A stretch of 64,000 nt of DNA, taken from NCBI GenBank assembly GCA_050084985.1, contig JBITNC010000001.1, positions 193,564,001 to 193,628,000 of the forward strand, written 5' to 3'. Positions 23,165 to 34,735 of the stretch are shown here, one piece after another. A program made the translations under genes and the position numbers. The notes below the pieces were generated by a model. It saw nothing but the letters and a program-made list of their open reading frames with translations, was not told the DNA's origin and searched no databases. Numbering within the stretch: the stretch's first letter is position 1; each line of letters starts with the position of its first letter. The DNA comes from Nageia nagi. Taxonomy: Eukaryota; Pinophyta.

Positions 23165-24684
23165 TGTATATTCATACATAATAAATTCTTTATTAAAGCC
23201 TCGGTGTACTTTACTTGCAATCATGGGTTCATTTTAAGATCCCTGGGAGTTTTTTTGGAGCAAACAAAATAGGCTGGAGTCTGGAAGTAAAGCATTCCAG
23301 GATGAGATGATGACGTTGCAAAGGATAAGATGGTCACATTTTGGTCAAAGACCGGGTTCCGAAGAGGATGAGGTCAGCAAGCAGAATTGAGAAGCCGGGG
23401 TTAGTAATTAAAGCGTTCCGGAAGAGATGATGTCAGCAATTTTGGGCCTTAACCCAAAGCTGGAGCCCCGTAAAATATGCATTCTGGAATGAAATGATGA
23501 TGTTGCAGAGTATGAGATAGTCACATTTTGGTAAAGACTAGGTTTCGAAGAGGATGAGGTCAGCAAGGGGTGATTAAAAAAGCTGGAGCCCCGTAAAATA
23601 TGCATTCCAAAATGAAATGATGACATCATAGAGTATGAGATAGTCACATTTTGGTAAAAATTGGGTTCCAGAGAAAGTGAGTAAAACATTCCGAAAGCAT
23701 AGAGATGATGTCACGAAGAGAACAACGTTCATAGTTTTGAATGAAACCGGGTCCTGGAAGAGATGAGGTCAGCAAGGCATAATTGAAAAGCCAGAGCCCA
23801 TGAAGTAAATGTCCCAGAAATAAAATGTTTCGGAATAAAAGGATAACACCACAAAAGAAAGAATAATTGTAGTTTCTAAAGATGTTACAAGTTACCTTCC
23901 ATGACCTTATCAGTTTTGTAACATTAAGACAAATGGCGTATGTAGATGATGACAGTCAGAAGTGGCTAGAATCTTGAGGCCGTTTTTGTAATAGTTCTAT
24001 TTTCATTTTCTTGTAACTATTGTTACTACAGTATAAGTATATGAAAATAAAGTGGAAGAAGGGTTAGAAGCCTAGTATTGCTCTTTACATTTGTTCTCAA
24101 AGACCTGTAGTTTTTATCAGTAATATGATACCATCTTGACCTTTCTTGTCTAGCACTCATAATTGTCATTCTTAATTTGGTTATATCGTGGCAGCTTGGC
24201 TTATTTCCTAAATGATAATTGCAGGTTGCTAGTATAACTATGTCTGCTACATGGTAGAGTAACATTGGGAAACTATTAGAGAGTGAGAGCTTGTACCATA
24301 GCTGCTACACTAGATTCAGGCCAAGGTTTCACACACTGTGAAAGCCCACGCTGAACTAGTGATCCACCTTTGCTTTCTCTCTTGTTACCCTAAGCCTTTT
24401 GCTTAAATTCCTCGCACTCTACCCCTTTTATTTTCTCTCTTGTTACCCTAAGCCTTTGCTTGAATTCCTCGCACCCTACTCTTTTATTTCCTTTCCTGTT
24501 ACCCTAACCCTTTTGCTTGAATTCCTCGTACTCTACTCTTTTATTTCCTTTCCTGTTACTTTTTCTATGCCCAATAGATAAGGAACCGGCCTTCTCCAGA
24601 GATCAGACTGTCACTATAGTCTGTTCTTGATTTACTTTGGTTAAGATTGTTCACGGCGCATATATTACACAATCCTAATCAACA
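23165..24684 (+). repeat. Gag-only element 3' LTR (1520 bp)
   Basis: Full-length LTR. Contains at least three diverged copies of a block of about 120 bp (gcattcc.gaatgaaatgatga type, 23270-23690), a TATA-like sequence gtataagtatatg near 24030, and three 56-58-bp tandem units starting 24377, 24435 and 24491. Confidence 0.9.
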
Positions 24685-24689
24685 CATAT

Positions 24690-25110
24690 TATAGGCAACT
24701 AATTAGTAGTCTTCTTTATTTGACTATATCCAAGCTAGATATTGCCTTTGCAATAAATATTATGGCCTAATTTATGTAGAAATCATATGTTGAGCACCTC
24801 AATGTTGTTAAGAAAATCTTAAGGTATTTGGGAGAATAAAGGATATTTCTCTCAAGTATTCCAAATTACCCTCATTTGTTATCTTAGGGTACTTATATTA
24901 TAACTAGGAGGAGATAGAAATTATAGAAAATAAACCTCTACTTATGTGTTTAGCATTGGTTTAGGTGGTATCTCTTGGGATTCCAAGAAGAAACCTACTA
25001 TTTCTCTCTCAACCATAGAAGTAGAATATCAAGCCATGTTAGTCATGACCTAGGAAGCCATTTAGTTGAGATATATTTTGAAAAAAATTTAGAATGAGCA
25101 AGCTCACCCA
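24690..25110 (+). pseudogene. Cop2 copia RNase H fragment
   Basis: Resumes the frame left at 20513: YYRQLISSLLYLTISKLDIA then FAIN, KILRYLGE, and after frame breaks a GGISWDSKKKPTISLSTIEV-like segment. Many stops. This is the same domain as the Cop1 remnant at 8090-8470. Confidence 0.8.
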
Positions 25111-26010
25111 TATCAAATTTATTCATATAATTAGTAATCTATTGCTTTAGAAAAGAACCCTATTTTCTATTATAGAACAAAACATGTTGAAATCCAAGCA
25201 TAAGGATAAGGTTTTGGAGGGTATCCTATAATTGTAGGATTGTCCATCATTCCTCAACTTAGGTAACTTGATCTCTAATCCCCTTCTTGAAGATCAGTTC
25301 TGCAAGCTTAGGGATTCTATTGGGTTGGTAAAGTTTCCCTTGAGGGGAAGTGAAGGTTGAATTCTTGTGAAATTCATGTCTATGATGACAACTTCATTTC
25401 TAGGAGGATTTTTTGGTTGTCTAATGTTGATCCTTTATATATGCCTTCATGATTAATTCGATCTATGTGAGGAACTATTTGTAAATTTTTTACCATACAA
25501 TAGCTTTTGCTAGCATTATTTCAATTATCCATATGTAAAGAACCAATATGTGCTTTTGAGAATTGTTTAGTTATCCGTATGTGAGGAATGCATATGTAGT
25601 TATGCTCTATTGTTTGAGGTTGATCAACATATATATTTTTTATATACAATAGGTGACTATGAGTATTGGCTTGGCATATTTGTGATGACTTATAGTGCAT
25701 CATTAATTAATTTATGTGTGATATTAATTGATTCATTTATCTTATGTTGATATGAATATTTATATGATGCATTTGATTGATCTTGTTTATGAGTTGATTG
25801 TGCAAGTTACCTACTTCAAATGGGTAAGCTCATGGAGGCTCATCATGTTAATTTGTTGTTGAATGACTACTTTGTACAATGAAACCAATTGCAGTTAATG
25901 ATTATATTGTAAATGTTCTCATCTTTAATTGTATCTCTATGAAGGACAACTCTCTCTTACTCTCTTTTTCTCCTCTCATGCTCTCTATCCCAATATTGCA
26001 TTAAGGAGGG
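25111..26010 (+). other. Cop2 3' untranslated region and polypurine tract
   Basis: No coding sequence. Similar along its length to Cop1 8480-9420. Ends with caatattgcattaaggaggg, the polypurine tract directly before the 3' LTR. Confidence 0.7.
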
Positions 26011-26571
26011 TGTTGAAATGTATAATGTGTTATTTTAAGGTCTCTTAATGTAATTCACTTAATACTTAAGGGTATCCCTAAATACCTTGATTATTTAATG
26101 AATATGATAATATAAATTCACTAATATTTAAATGTATCCATAGATACATTTTAATTATTTGTGAATAAGATAATGTAACTTGTCCTACACTCCATCTCAT
26201 GAGCATGCCCCTTGGATAAAAGGGTAATGCATGTCATAACATTGTATAATGGTTAAAAGGGTGATCCAAGAGAAGATTTTGGCCTATAAATAGAAGGCCC
26301 TCTCCTTGAGATTACTCATTCAAGTTTGTAGAAAAGTTATGCTCTTGTTTAGGTTATAGGAGTAGTGAGAAAGAGTTTTTGTAAGAGAGTACTATTTGAG
26401 AATAATATCTTAGATTAGTAGATATAATCCCATAGTTGGAGGAACCACTTTATATTGTTATCAACTTTGTGAGATTGGATATTGTGTTTATACTATTGTG
26501 ATGATGTTTTATAAAGCCTTCATGTGATCTTATGTAATTAGGAATTAAGGCTTAATAGGCTTGGTCCATCA
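26011..26571 (+). repeat. Cop2 3' LTR (561 bp)
   Basis: tgttgaaatgtataatgtgt ... cttggtccatca, almost the same length as the 5' LTR, followed by TSD actag. Confidence 0.9.
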
Positions 26572-26576
26572 ACTAG

Positions 26577-27712
26577 GATGTCCATGAAGTGTTGTACCTA
26601 TGACACTTCAAGATGTATGCATTCTTTAAAACCCTAACTATTTTTCTTTTCTTGCTCCATAATCAATAGATTCTATGATTTATTTATTAAGGGTATTTGG
26701 AACAAGTCCATATTCATGACATACTATATATGATATAATATTTACACTTAAAGTAGGACATACCAAATAGTTCTGGAACAATTCGTATTTGCATAAACAC
26801 ATAGATATCATAAATGGTTAGTATTTTTTTACCTCTTGGATTATTTCTTCTTCCTGATATGACTCCTCTAATAGTCAAGGTTCAAGTTGCTCATTCACTT
26901 TGTTGCCTTGACCTCCTTTATGTACATACAAACTTAATGAATTAGGATGAACTAAGGAATTGATCCACTCGTCCTTAAGTTGAGTTGGATATAAACATAT
27001 ATTTATAGATAGGTCAATTATCATAAAGTATAGGGTGAATTTCTCTTTTGATCCAATGATTTGCACACAAGTATCCTCTATCCATCTCTCTACAATTGTT
27101 CAATCATGTTGTTGGTCATCTAGAGTTGTGGGAGGAGTAAACCCTTCTTTATAACAATCTATAACTAATATTATATTATGATTAAGATGAGAATTGACTA
27201 TACAATCTTGAAACACTTTTCATTCAAGGAATAGAGATAAATTGAACTATTGATGCTTCTCTTCTTTACAAGAGTCTTTACTGACATCTTCTTCATGATC
27301 TACCACTTGAGTGCTCATATGATTTCATGTGTTGGATTGAATTTGATACATTGATTATGTTTGCCATAGTTGATGATTGAAATCCATGCCTTGAACTTGT
27401 GTTTGATGTAGGATTGGATTCACATAAGTAATGCAACCTATTTGAGGTTATATATATCCAGATGAAACATATAGTTGGCCTTGAAAGTTTCTTGGCATAC
27501 CTCCTTGCCACCATGATACTGTAGCCATGATTGTACAATATTATGGTTAAGAGAAACCATCAGAGAGTATGCTTCGAGGACTTATAATATGTGCATGGAA
27601 TGTATTGGAAAGAAAATATTGGATCCCTTGTTTGGTCTATGCATTTTATAAAAGTATCTAAGTGAGAAAGAGAATAAGAGAAACAAATCTTACTAGATAC
27701 AAAGATAGTTTG
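26577..27712 (-). other. E3 internal region, right part (leader and possible gag start)
   Basis: On the minus strand, starting near 27530, the translation MATVSWWQGGMPRNFQGQLY is followed by Tyr/Gln-rich residues, as expected near the start of a gag gene close to the PBS. Stops break it soon after. Other short frames (27066-26875) are unrecognised. Confidence 0.4.
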
Positions 27713-27731
27713 TGCCCTCCTTCTAGTGCCA
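27713..27731 (-). promoter_or_regulatory. E3 primer-binding site
   Basis: Minus strand TGGCACTAGAAGGAGGGCAC, nearly the same as in E1 and E2, ending about five bases before the LTR start tgttaggtag. Confidence 0.6.
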
Positions 27732-27736
27732 ATTTA

Positions 27737-30700
27737 TGTTAGGTAGTTTTTCTTTCCTACTTTACTGATAGGAAAATGATTCACAAGGCTCACAAAGTAA
27801 TTGAAACCTAGGTGAAAGAGCATTACCCCTTCCCACTATGAGGATTGGTTACCTCAAAGGTCTCTTGGATGGATGTGCAAGAATAGGACTCAAAGATTGC
27901 TTAGTATGTTTGAAGCTGCTACCAACTTAAATAAAATTTATTTGTTAAGGACTTAGATTATCTTGATTCTTGGATTAGGGTTTCTCAAATATTGTAAATG
28001 AAAAGGGTTACAAAAACTATGCAAAGAATATAAAATAAAAGAAAAATGTAAGAGGAAAATTTGGAAATAGCTTGAGGCATATATATTCAACCCTTTACAT
28101 CAAGCTCCATCGATGAGTACAATGTTCGAATTCCAAGTTCCTCTAGGTTCATTATGAATCCCATGCATCCACCTATATGTCCTCTCTTAATAGGAAAAAA
28201 CACAAATGGTCTATAATAAGGATATATCCTCTCACACTAGATAATAAAATAAATATTCTAGAGGAGGGAGGATGCGTCTAAGGGAGTAATGGTGTTAGTT
28301 GCTGAATGAATGGTACCTTCAATAAGTGGATGAAGCTTTTATGTTGAACATCATAGAGGAACACACTTTAGAATTATACAAGTCTAGTTGCATACCATAA
28401 CCAATCACTAACTATGCATTACATTGAACACTTTAAAATATAATCAATAATTCTTTTACCCACCTCTCAAGAGGTTTGCAAAATATTCTAAGCATTTAAG
28501 TAATACATACCAATGATAACATTACATGCCAAAGTTGATAGTCACAAAGAAATGGACTTATGCAATTTAACTTAAATATCATGCCACATTAAACATAGAT
28601 AAGTACTTGATAGAAAGAATTATTCTACTCATCTATTAGCAAATGTTCATATCCAAAATCCAAAATTCTATCCCCCTTACAAATGAGCATCCAAGGGGTA
28701 TAATAGTTTTTCATAGCAACCCTCAGTTTTATCCTAAATCTAATGCTAATTTTGATAAAATTAAAAGTGGTACAATGAAAATTAACCACATGACATTACA
28801 AGATTTATTCCAACACTTGTGGGAGAAAATCCTCATCCATCATAAGGCTGAATTGAATTTAATAAGTCTTTAAAATCCAAATTTAAAATAAAATTGAGAT
28901 AAATAAAATAAAATAAAATTATTGTGACTACGAAACTACAGCTCTATGCTTCTTTAGTACATAGGAATTTATCCATATTCCTCATTTTTGCAACACTTGA
29001 CTTAACCTTTTTAGTTTTGGCACATATGAGGGAGATCTAGTAGCCTACATGCATCACTGGGATAACTTGGAACCTTATCTTCAAAATTTGGCCATCTTGG
29101 ATGGATGCTTTTGGGAGTTAAATTTTATAGTTTGTGTACCTCATAGCCTAGCATAAGGGTTAATAAGTGTCTTTTGGGCTGGTGCATGCTAGAAAAATAT
29201 AAGATTATTTTTTTATGTGCCCAACATGAGGTTGTCAATCATCCTAGTGCAAGCTTCTTGAAGGAACAAGACTATTGATACTAATTCCTAATTACCCAAG
29301 ATTGCTTGAAGAACTCTCTCAAATCCTTAAGAATAAAGAATAGACACTCAAAATAATATTCACATAATATGACACCAATATAAAAGTGGTTCCTCCAACC
29401 ATGGGAGTACATCCACTAATTTAAGATCATATTTCTCAAAGAGCACTCTCTTACAACTCACTCACTTCTTCTACAACATACATGAGTATAACTTTGCTAC
29501 AAACTTGAGTGAGTGATATCAAGGAGAGAACCTTCTATTTATAGACCAAAATCCTCCCTTGGATCACCCTATTAACTATTATACAATATCATGGCATGCA
29601 TTACCCTTTTACCCAAGGGGCATCCTCATGGCATCGAGTGTAGGATAAGTTACATTATCATATTCACAAATACTTAAAAACTACTTAGAGATACTTTTAA
29701 GTATTAGTGAATTTACATTTATTATATTCACTATTAAGTGAATTACATTAGGAAACCTTACAATAATGTATTATACATTCCAACACTTCTCAAGTTCCAC
29801 AACTTGCCTCTTCCTTCCTTGCACCATCCTTATAGCCTCAAGTTGCTCATGATTTCATCTATTCTCAAGCCCAGACTTGTCAAAATATCATCTCAAACTC
29901 CTCTAGGACCCTTCTCAGGTTGGGTGCATGCTACAAAAAGTCAAGATTTTATCTTCTTTTTTTTTTCAGTATGCCAACCTTCCTAGCTACTTTAGTTTGA
30001 GCATATGCCATATAAATTTAAGATTTTTTCTTTATTTCTTTTTGTTTTCTAGTGCACCAACCTTCCTAGTTGCTCCAGTTTGAGCACATGCTAGAAAATG
30101 TTAAGATTTTATTATTATTTTTGGTGTTCTTTTCTTCTTTTTCCCATGTTAGCTTATTTCTAAGCCTTTGGATGAAAGACTTGGACAAAATTTCTCCTTT
30201 CTCCTCAACTTGATCTCCTCCTTGGCTAGGTGCATGCACAATGCATATAAAAAAATCAAGATTTTATCTATTGGGAGCATGCATTAGCCTTCTTGGATCC
30301 TCCTTTTCTTGATTTTAGTCCCAAACATTCATTCCTTAGCTAATTTTCATCCTAAACTCAACTTGTGTGCTCTTGGCTAGTTGGCACATGCTAGCAAAAG
30401 ATAAGATTTAATCTTCTAGAGGCATGTGTTAGGTCTCTGTGAGAGCCAGTTTAATTCATTAACTTAAAAATGCTATCTTGCTCCTCTTTTTGATCATATG
30501 TATGCCATAAAAAGATAAGAACTTGTATTTTTTTCTCATTCACTAGGCCTTACGATATTCTAGTTTGCTTTTCTCAATCTCGATCTCAACCCAAAAGGCT
30601 TCCTACCTTAGGCACATGCTAAAAAAGATAAAAATATGACTTATTGAGTCATACATTGGGCTTGATGAAGATTCTCATGCACTTTTATTGCATTCAAACT

Positions 30701-30942
30701 TGACCTAGGCTCCCTACTTTCATCTAAGTTTGAGTTCCTAATTCTAGAATGTCATTTTTGAGAAATTCTAGGTTTTGTGTTATCATGAATAAGATAAGGG
30801 ATGTTATGATACTCATGTTTGGGATGATATAAATGATAATTAGGTGAGTAAAGTTCTAAAGTATACATGATATATCTTGAGCAAAAGTATTAAGGGTCCT
30901 TAAAATAATAAGATTTTGGAGCATCTTGTGCTAGTCAAAACA
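27737..30942 (-). repeat. E3 right LTR (about 2.7 kb without its nested solo LTR)
   Basis: Starts tgttaggtagtttttc beside the PBS and ends near ctagtcaaaaca. From 28552 on it aligns with the left copy. It has the same (TAAAA)n stretch (28895-28920) and the same spaced catgc..aaaaa.gataagatttt motifs (29190-30640). Confidence 0.55.
29259..29785 (-). mobile_element. Copia solo LTR (Cop family)
   Basis: On the minus strand it runs TGTTGGAATGTATAATACAT ... CTTGTTCCTTCA, 527 bp. Perfect TSD cttct at 29254-29258 and 29786-29790. The other E3 LTR has the uninserted sequence agcttctcaagttccac at about 16461, so the insertion and its reduction to one LTR came after E3 formed. Confidence 0.95.
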
Positions 30943-31780
30943 CCTTAGAAATGTGAATTCTCTCCAGGAGGCTCTATCAACCACTTCAATTGTAGATCCA
31001 AAATTAAATAGTTTATCTTAAGTCATATTTCTAATATGAAGGTCTCTCAATAATAGTAGATGAAGTACTAGGGTTTCTAGAAGTAGATCTCACTAATAAT
31101 GTGAGCTCTAAGGCTCAACAATAGGTAAAGGGGCACCAAAGCCACATAATAGTGGTTGCTAGAATAAGCTTGAAGATGCCAACCTCAATACCTTCCTTGC
31201 ACACAAGACGAAATGGGGAGCAAGATCATACCAAAAAATATTTAATAAATTATGATTGCTTCCAAATAAAACACTTCTTTCCTTTATAGTAAGTGCTCCA
31301 TATAAAAGGGATTGGCTGATCCAACTTAGAATTCCTAATTCCCCATTGGGTCAATTCACAAATCATTAATTACCCTTTGCACATAGTTTTCCCACCTTAT
31401 GAGTCATAATAATATCTATACCTTTGCAAATAATATTTACAAGGTTTCCCACAACTTAAACTATATATTAAATCACACTTAATGATTTAAAATACTCCTA
31501 AATGTCCCTAGAAGTGTGATGTCACACCTTGAATGCTCAATTAAGAATTTTTGCATCCAAATTGGAATATTCATCTCCATACCATATATTACTAAAATAC
31601 TTAGAAATTAATATAAACAATAAATTCCTCTAAATACTTCATAAGAAAAAATGGGATTTTGGTAAAATGCCCATGACCTTGGACCTACCATTTTGGGTGA
31701 TTACAAATATGGAAATAAAAGGTAACAAGGTGATAAATCTAATAGAAATCAGAATTAGAAGGATAATTAATATCAAGGGA
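30943..31780. other. Unassigned spacer
   Basis: AT-rich, stop-rich in all frames. No LTR ends, repeats or coding motifs recognised. It may include decayed gag sequence of E5. Confidence 0.3.
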
Positions 31781-31849
31781 AATCTTAATATAAATGAAAG
31801 GGAAAGTAGGATGAGAAACAAACCATAACCACCACCAAGAAAATGATGA

Positions 31850-32480
31850 TAAAAGACACTTTTCTTATTGTTATAAGGATGGGCATGTTAATGCAAAATA
31901 TTGGAAGCTTCACCTTGTATTGTATCAATACAAGAAGAAGAATTAAAAAAAAAGAATAAAATTATCACTAAGAGTGTGTATGTTTATTATAGCTCTAAGG
32001 TGGATGATGAAATTACTTGTGCAATAGTATGAAAGGTTGTAAATAATATTGTGGAGTGTGATGTAGAGGAGAGAAGGACATAACAATTTCTTGTCAAAAT
32101 CTAGTCCAATAAAACTAGAATTGATTCAGTCTTTTACCCTAGTTGACAAGCCAACCTCATTATTGAAATCTTAGTGAATAAGTTGGACTTGAATGCTTGT
32201 AACAATTCTCATCCATATCCTTTGGGATGGGTGCATAATTATGCCAAGTTGCAAGTTACAAAATAATGTAAATTGAAGTTTGTTAATAATCTAAAATTTA
32301 TTGATGAGGTAGTTGCTGATATGATACCTCTAGATATATGTGGTGTTGTGTTTGGTAATCTATATTTGTTTAATATATATTCCATTTACTTTCAAATATT
32401 AAACCAATATAGGATAATAAAAGATGGAAAAACCTATAATGTGGATGGCCATAGAAGTAAGAATTGCATGTAGTTGGTGA
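31850..32480 (+). pseudogene. E5 Gag zinc knuckle and protease-RT linker
   Basis: A knuckle remnant CYKDGHVNAKYWKLH lies near 31868-31912, where the typical gypsy form is C-x2-C-x4-H-x4-C followed by WKLHP. After a Lys-rich stretch and stops comes HPYPLGWVHNYAKLQVTK, then FIDEVVADMIPLDICGVVFG and YRIIKDGKTYNVDGH. That is the recognisable part of a gypsy protease between its catalytic region and RT. The first catalytic Asp segment is not clearly preserved. Confidence 0.7.
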
Positions 32481-32689
32481 TAACAAGCTAGATGAAAAAA
32501 CTCATTAATGCAAATCAAAAATTTGTACTTACAATGATTTGACCAAGTGAAAAAGGTTCTAGAAGATCAATTTCATCATTGAATATAGATTGTATGTTAA
32601 CATCCATGCTAAAGGAAGTATCCATACTAGGTAAATAATAGATTCAGGTGCATGATCTTATGTAGAAGTTTCAAGAGGTATTTGCAAAG

Positions 32690-33620
32690 TCAAAGGGATT
32701 ACCACCAAAGAGAAGAGTTGAGCATGAAATTTAGTAATTACATTATGCTCATCTTCCCAATATAAGGCTATATTGGGAGATAATTATGGGATGATAGGAG
32801 ATTAAGAAACAAATCTAGAAGCTTTTAGCTTAAGTAGTGACAAGACCTAGCAATTCTTCATGTGATTCACCTATTATTTTGGTGCCAAAGCAGAACAGAT
32901 CTTGGAGAATGTGTGTTAATTACATGATATTGAACAAAATTACAATCAATAATCATTATCCCTTACCTCATATAGATGATATTATGGATCAGTTTTAGGT
33001 GGCAATATATTTTTTCAAGCTGGATCTTAGGAGTGGATATCATCAAGTGAGAATCAAGTATATTTGAATAATTACCTTCAAGACTAGACAAGGCTTATTT
33101 GAGTGGCTTGTTCTTTACAACTACCTTTATGAGAGATCAGTTTCAGGTGGCAATATATTTTTCCAAGTTGGATTTTAGGAGTGGATATCATCAAGTGAGA
33201 ATCAAGCATATTTGAAAAATTACCTTCAAGACTAGATAAGACTTGATTGAGTGGCTTGTTCTTTACAACTACCTTTATGAGGGTAATGAATGAATTTATT
33301 AGACCATTTATTAATTCTTTTATTATTTACTTAGATGATATTTTTGTGTATAGACATTCTTGGGATGAACACTTAGAACATTTTAACAAGTGCTTCAAAC
33401 TTTACAAAAGAAAAGGTTTTTAAAAGAGAGTAAATTTGAGATTGGTAAGCAACCTTTAATGTACTTGGATCATATTATTGGTGGAGAACAACTTAAAATT
33501 GATCATGAGAAAATTAGAACCATTATGGAGTGGCCAAGGCTAAGAAATGTAACTAAAATTAAAAGTTTCTTGGGGGTTTTTCAATACCACAAAAAATTCA
33601 TTTTTGAATTTTACTAAATT
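32690..33620 (+). pseudogene. E5 reverse transcriptase with an internal tandem duplication
   Basis: Landmarks: SPIILVPKQNRSWRMCVNYM near 32866; FKLDLRSGYHQVRIK (motif A region) twice, near 33015 and 33165; TTFMRVMNEFI near 33270; YLDDIFVY (a YxDD motif) at about 33325-33350; then LEHFNKCF and KQPLMYLDHIIGG. The motif-A block is repeated as a 148-bp tandem duplication, which cannot fold as one palm domain. Multiple stops. In a live element this enzyme copies RNA into cDNA. Confidence 0.85.
32987..33281. repeat. 148-bp tandem duplication in the E5 RT
   Basis: Copies 32987-33134 and 33135-33281, both gatcagttt.aggtggcaat ... ctttacaactacctttatga. About ten differences show it is not very recent. 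Confidence 0.9.
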
Positions 33621-33689
33621 GCTTCTTCATCACATGACATTACATGAAAAAGATAAAGTTTTCAATAGGAAAAGAAACAACAAATGTAT

Positions 33690-33975
33690 TTCAACTTTTT
33701 GAAGCAAAAGATCAATAATGCACATGTGTTGGCACTCCCTAATTTGAAACAACCATTTAAAATCAAAACTGATGCAAGCAAGTATGTTACAGGGGTAATT
33801 TTTATGCAAGGAAGAAAACATGTTTGTTATTATTCAAAGAAGTTTGATAAAGTTATGATGAATTATCCTACATATGATAGGGAATTGTTCACATTGGTTT
33901 AGGTTGTAAATAAGTGGAAACATTATTTGATGGGCAAAGAAATAATAATTTATATTGACCATCAACTATTACAAT
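33690..33975 (+). pseudogene. E5 RNase H
   Basis: NLKQPFKIKTDASKYVTGVI contains the first catalytic Asp (TDAS), followed by YYSKKFDKVMMNYPTYDREL (the E in DREL is the expected catalytic Glu) and IIYIDHQLLQYL (third acidic residue in IDH). One stop lies at 33900. It is the RNase H of a gypsy Pol, degrading template RNA. Confidence 0.85.
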
Positions 33976-34229
33976 ATTTGCAAACTTAGTATAAGTTGTA
34001 GCAAATAAGGAATTTTAATTAGATGGTGTTTCTATAATAATTTCACTTGATCATCAAGTATAAGAAGGGAAACACCAATAAAATTATTGAAGATATATTA
34101 TCAAGACTACCAACACCAATGCTTGTATCAATGCTAATGCTAAGATCACAAAGTTTTTCAACATTGAGCATAATAATGAATCTTTGTGTATTTTTTTATT
34201 AATCATATGAGGAATCTTTTTTTTGGAAT

Positions 34230-34735
34230 GCAAACTTTAATGATGTCTATTAGAAGTTGCATTAGTCATTAAGGCAAGATTATTAAGAGATGGCTAATTT
34301 TCACCTTAAGGATGGACTTCTTTACAAGTTCAATAATTTGTGTGTTCTTGAAGGAGAGAGGATTTAGTTGATTAGAGAAGTATATACATCCCAAATAGTT
34401 GGTCATTTTTAAGAACTAGAGAAGATACCTATAAATTTGTAAAGATATGTATATTGGTCAAAAATACAGGAGCAAGTTATAAGGTACATTTATGGTTAGG
34501 TAATGTGTTGCAGTAGTAAGCCTCACAATAGAAAATTGGATTTGTATCAACCTTTTATAGCTTTAAATACACCTTGGGAGAGCATTTCCATGGATATTAT
34601 AGGAGGATTACCTATTCCAAATAAAGGGCATGATTATCTATTTGTAGTGGTAGATAGATTCAACAAAATGTGTGTTTTGGTTCCATGTACAAAGATTATA
34701 GGCAGTCAAATTGACAAGCTATAAGAACTCAAATT
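34230..34735 (+). pseudogene. E5 integrase, 3' truncated
   Basis: The N-terminal zinc-binding region is degraded (VGHF, then VYWSKIQEQVIRYI, then CCSSKPHNRK). The core start PWESISMDIIGGLPIPNKGH has the first catalytic Asp, followed by YLFVVVDRFNKMCVLVPC. Sequence homology ends near 34730, before the second Asp and the Glu of the DDE triad. Stops are present. Confidence 0.8.

Larger units (their letters stand above)
20514..24684 (+). mobile_element. Gag-only LTR element (TR-GAG type) nested in Cop2
   Basis: LTRs at 20514-21365 and 23165-24684 flank a 1.8-kb interior with one gag reading frame and no pol. The 5-bp TSD catat is perfect (20509-20513 and 24685-24689) and the copia frame rejoins across it. 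The PBS (TGGCACGCCAGGTAGGGGAC, 21377-21396) lies 11 bases after the 5' LTR. This fits the non-autonomous TR-GAG class, which must be mobilised by a pol-bearing relative. The two LTRs differ by about 670 bp because of a deletion in the 5' LTR. Confidence 0.9.
19780..26571 (+). mobile_element. Ty1/copia element Cop2, internally deleted and carrying a nested gag-only element
   Basis: Complete ends: 5' LTR 19780-20339, 3' LTR 26011-26571, perfect 5-bp TSD actag (19775-19779 and 26572-26576). After the 5' LTR only a TTGGTAT PBS start remains before the sequence jumps to the C-terminal end of RT, so gag, protease, integrase and most of RT are deleted. The RT/RNase H frame is split by the 20514-24684 element. 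Cop2 itself interrupts E3. Confidence 0.9.
9923..30942 (-). mobile_element. Large gypsy-type element E3 (LARD-like), heavily nested
   Basis: Inference from layout: 9923-10216 plus 16016-17525 aligns in the same order with 28552-29258 plus 29786-30942, so these are direct repeats flanking an internal region (17526-27736). A PBS of the E1/E2 type lies at 27713-27731, directly left of the right repeat. This fits a minus-strand LTR element with LTRs of about 2.7 kb and only about 3.4 kb of internal DNA once nested insertions are removed. No pol domains are visible, so it is probably a non-autonomous large derivative. The outer part of the left LTR would lie beyond the window. Confidence 0.55.
31781..34735 (+). 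mobile_element. Degraded Ty3/gypsy gag-pol E5 without visible LTRs
   Basis: Domains in order on the plus strand: Gag knuckle (about 31860), protease (about 32120-32470), RT (about 32690-33620), RNase H (33690-33975), integrase (about 34230-34730). Stops and frameshifts throughout. Integrase ends abruptly after the first part of its catalytic core, so the element is 3' truncated. The protease-RT wording resembles gypsy elements known from conifers. Confidence 0.85.

Noticed and set aside
23408-23689. Minus-strand 93-residue frame with repeated segments
   Set aside because: It is an antisense reading of the tandem blocks in the 3' LTR.
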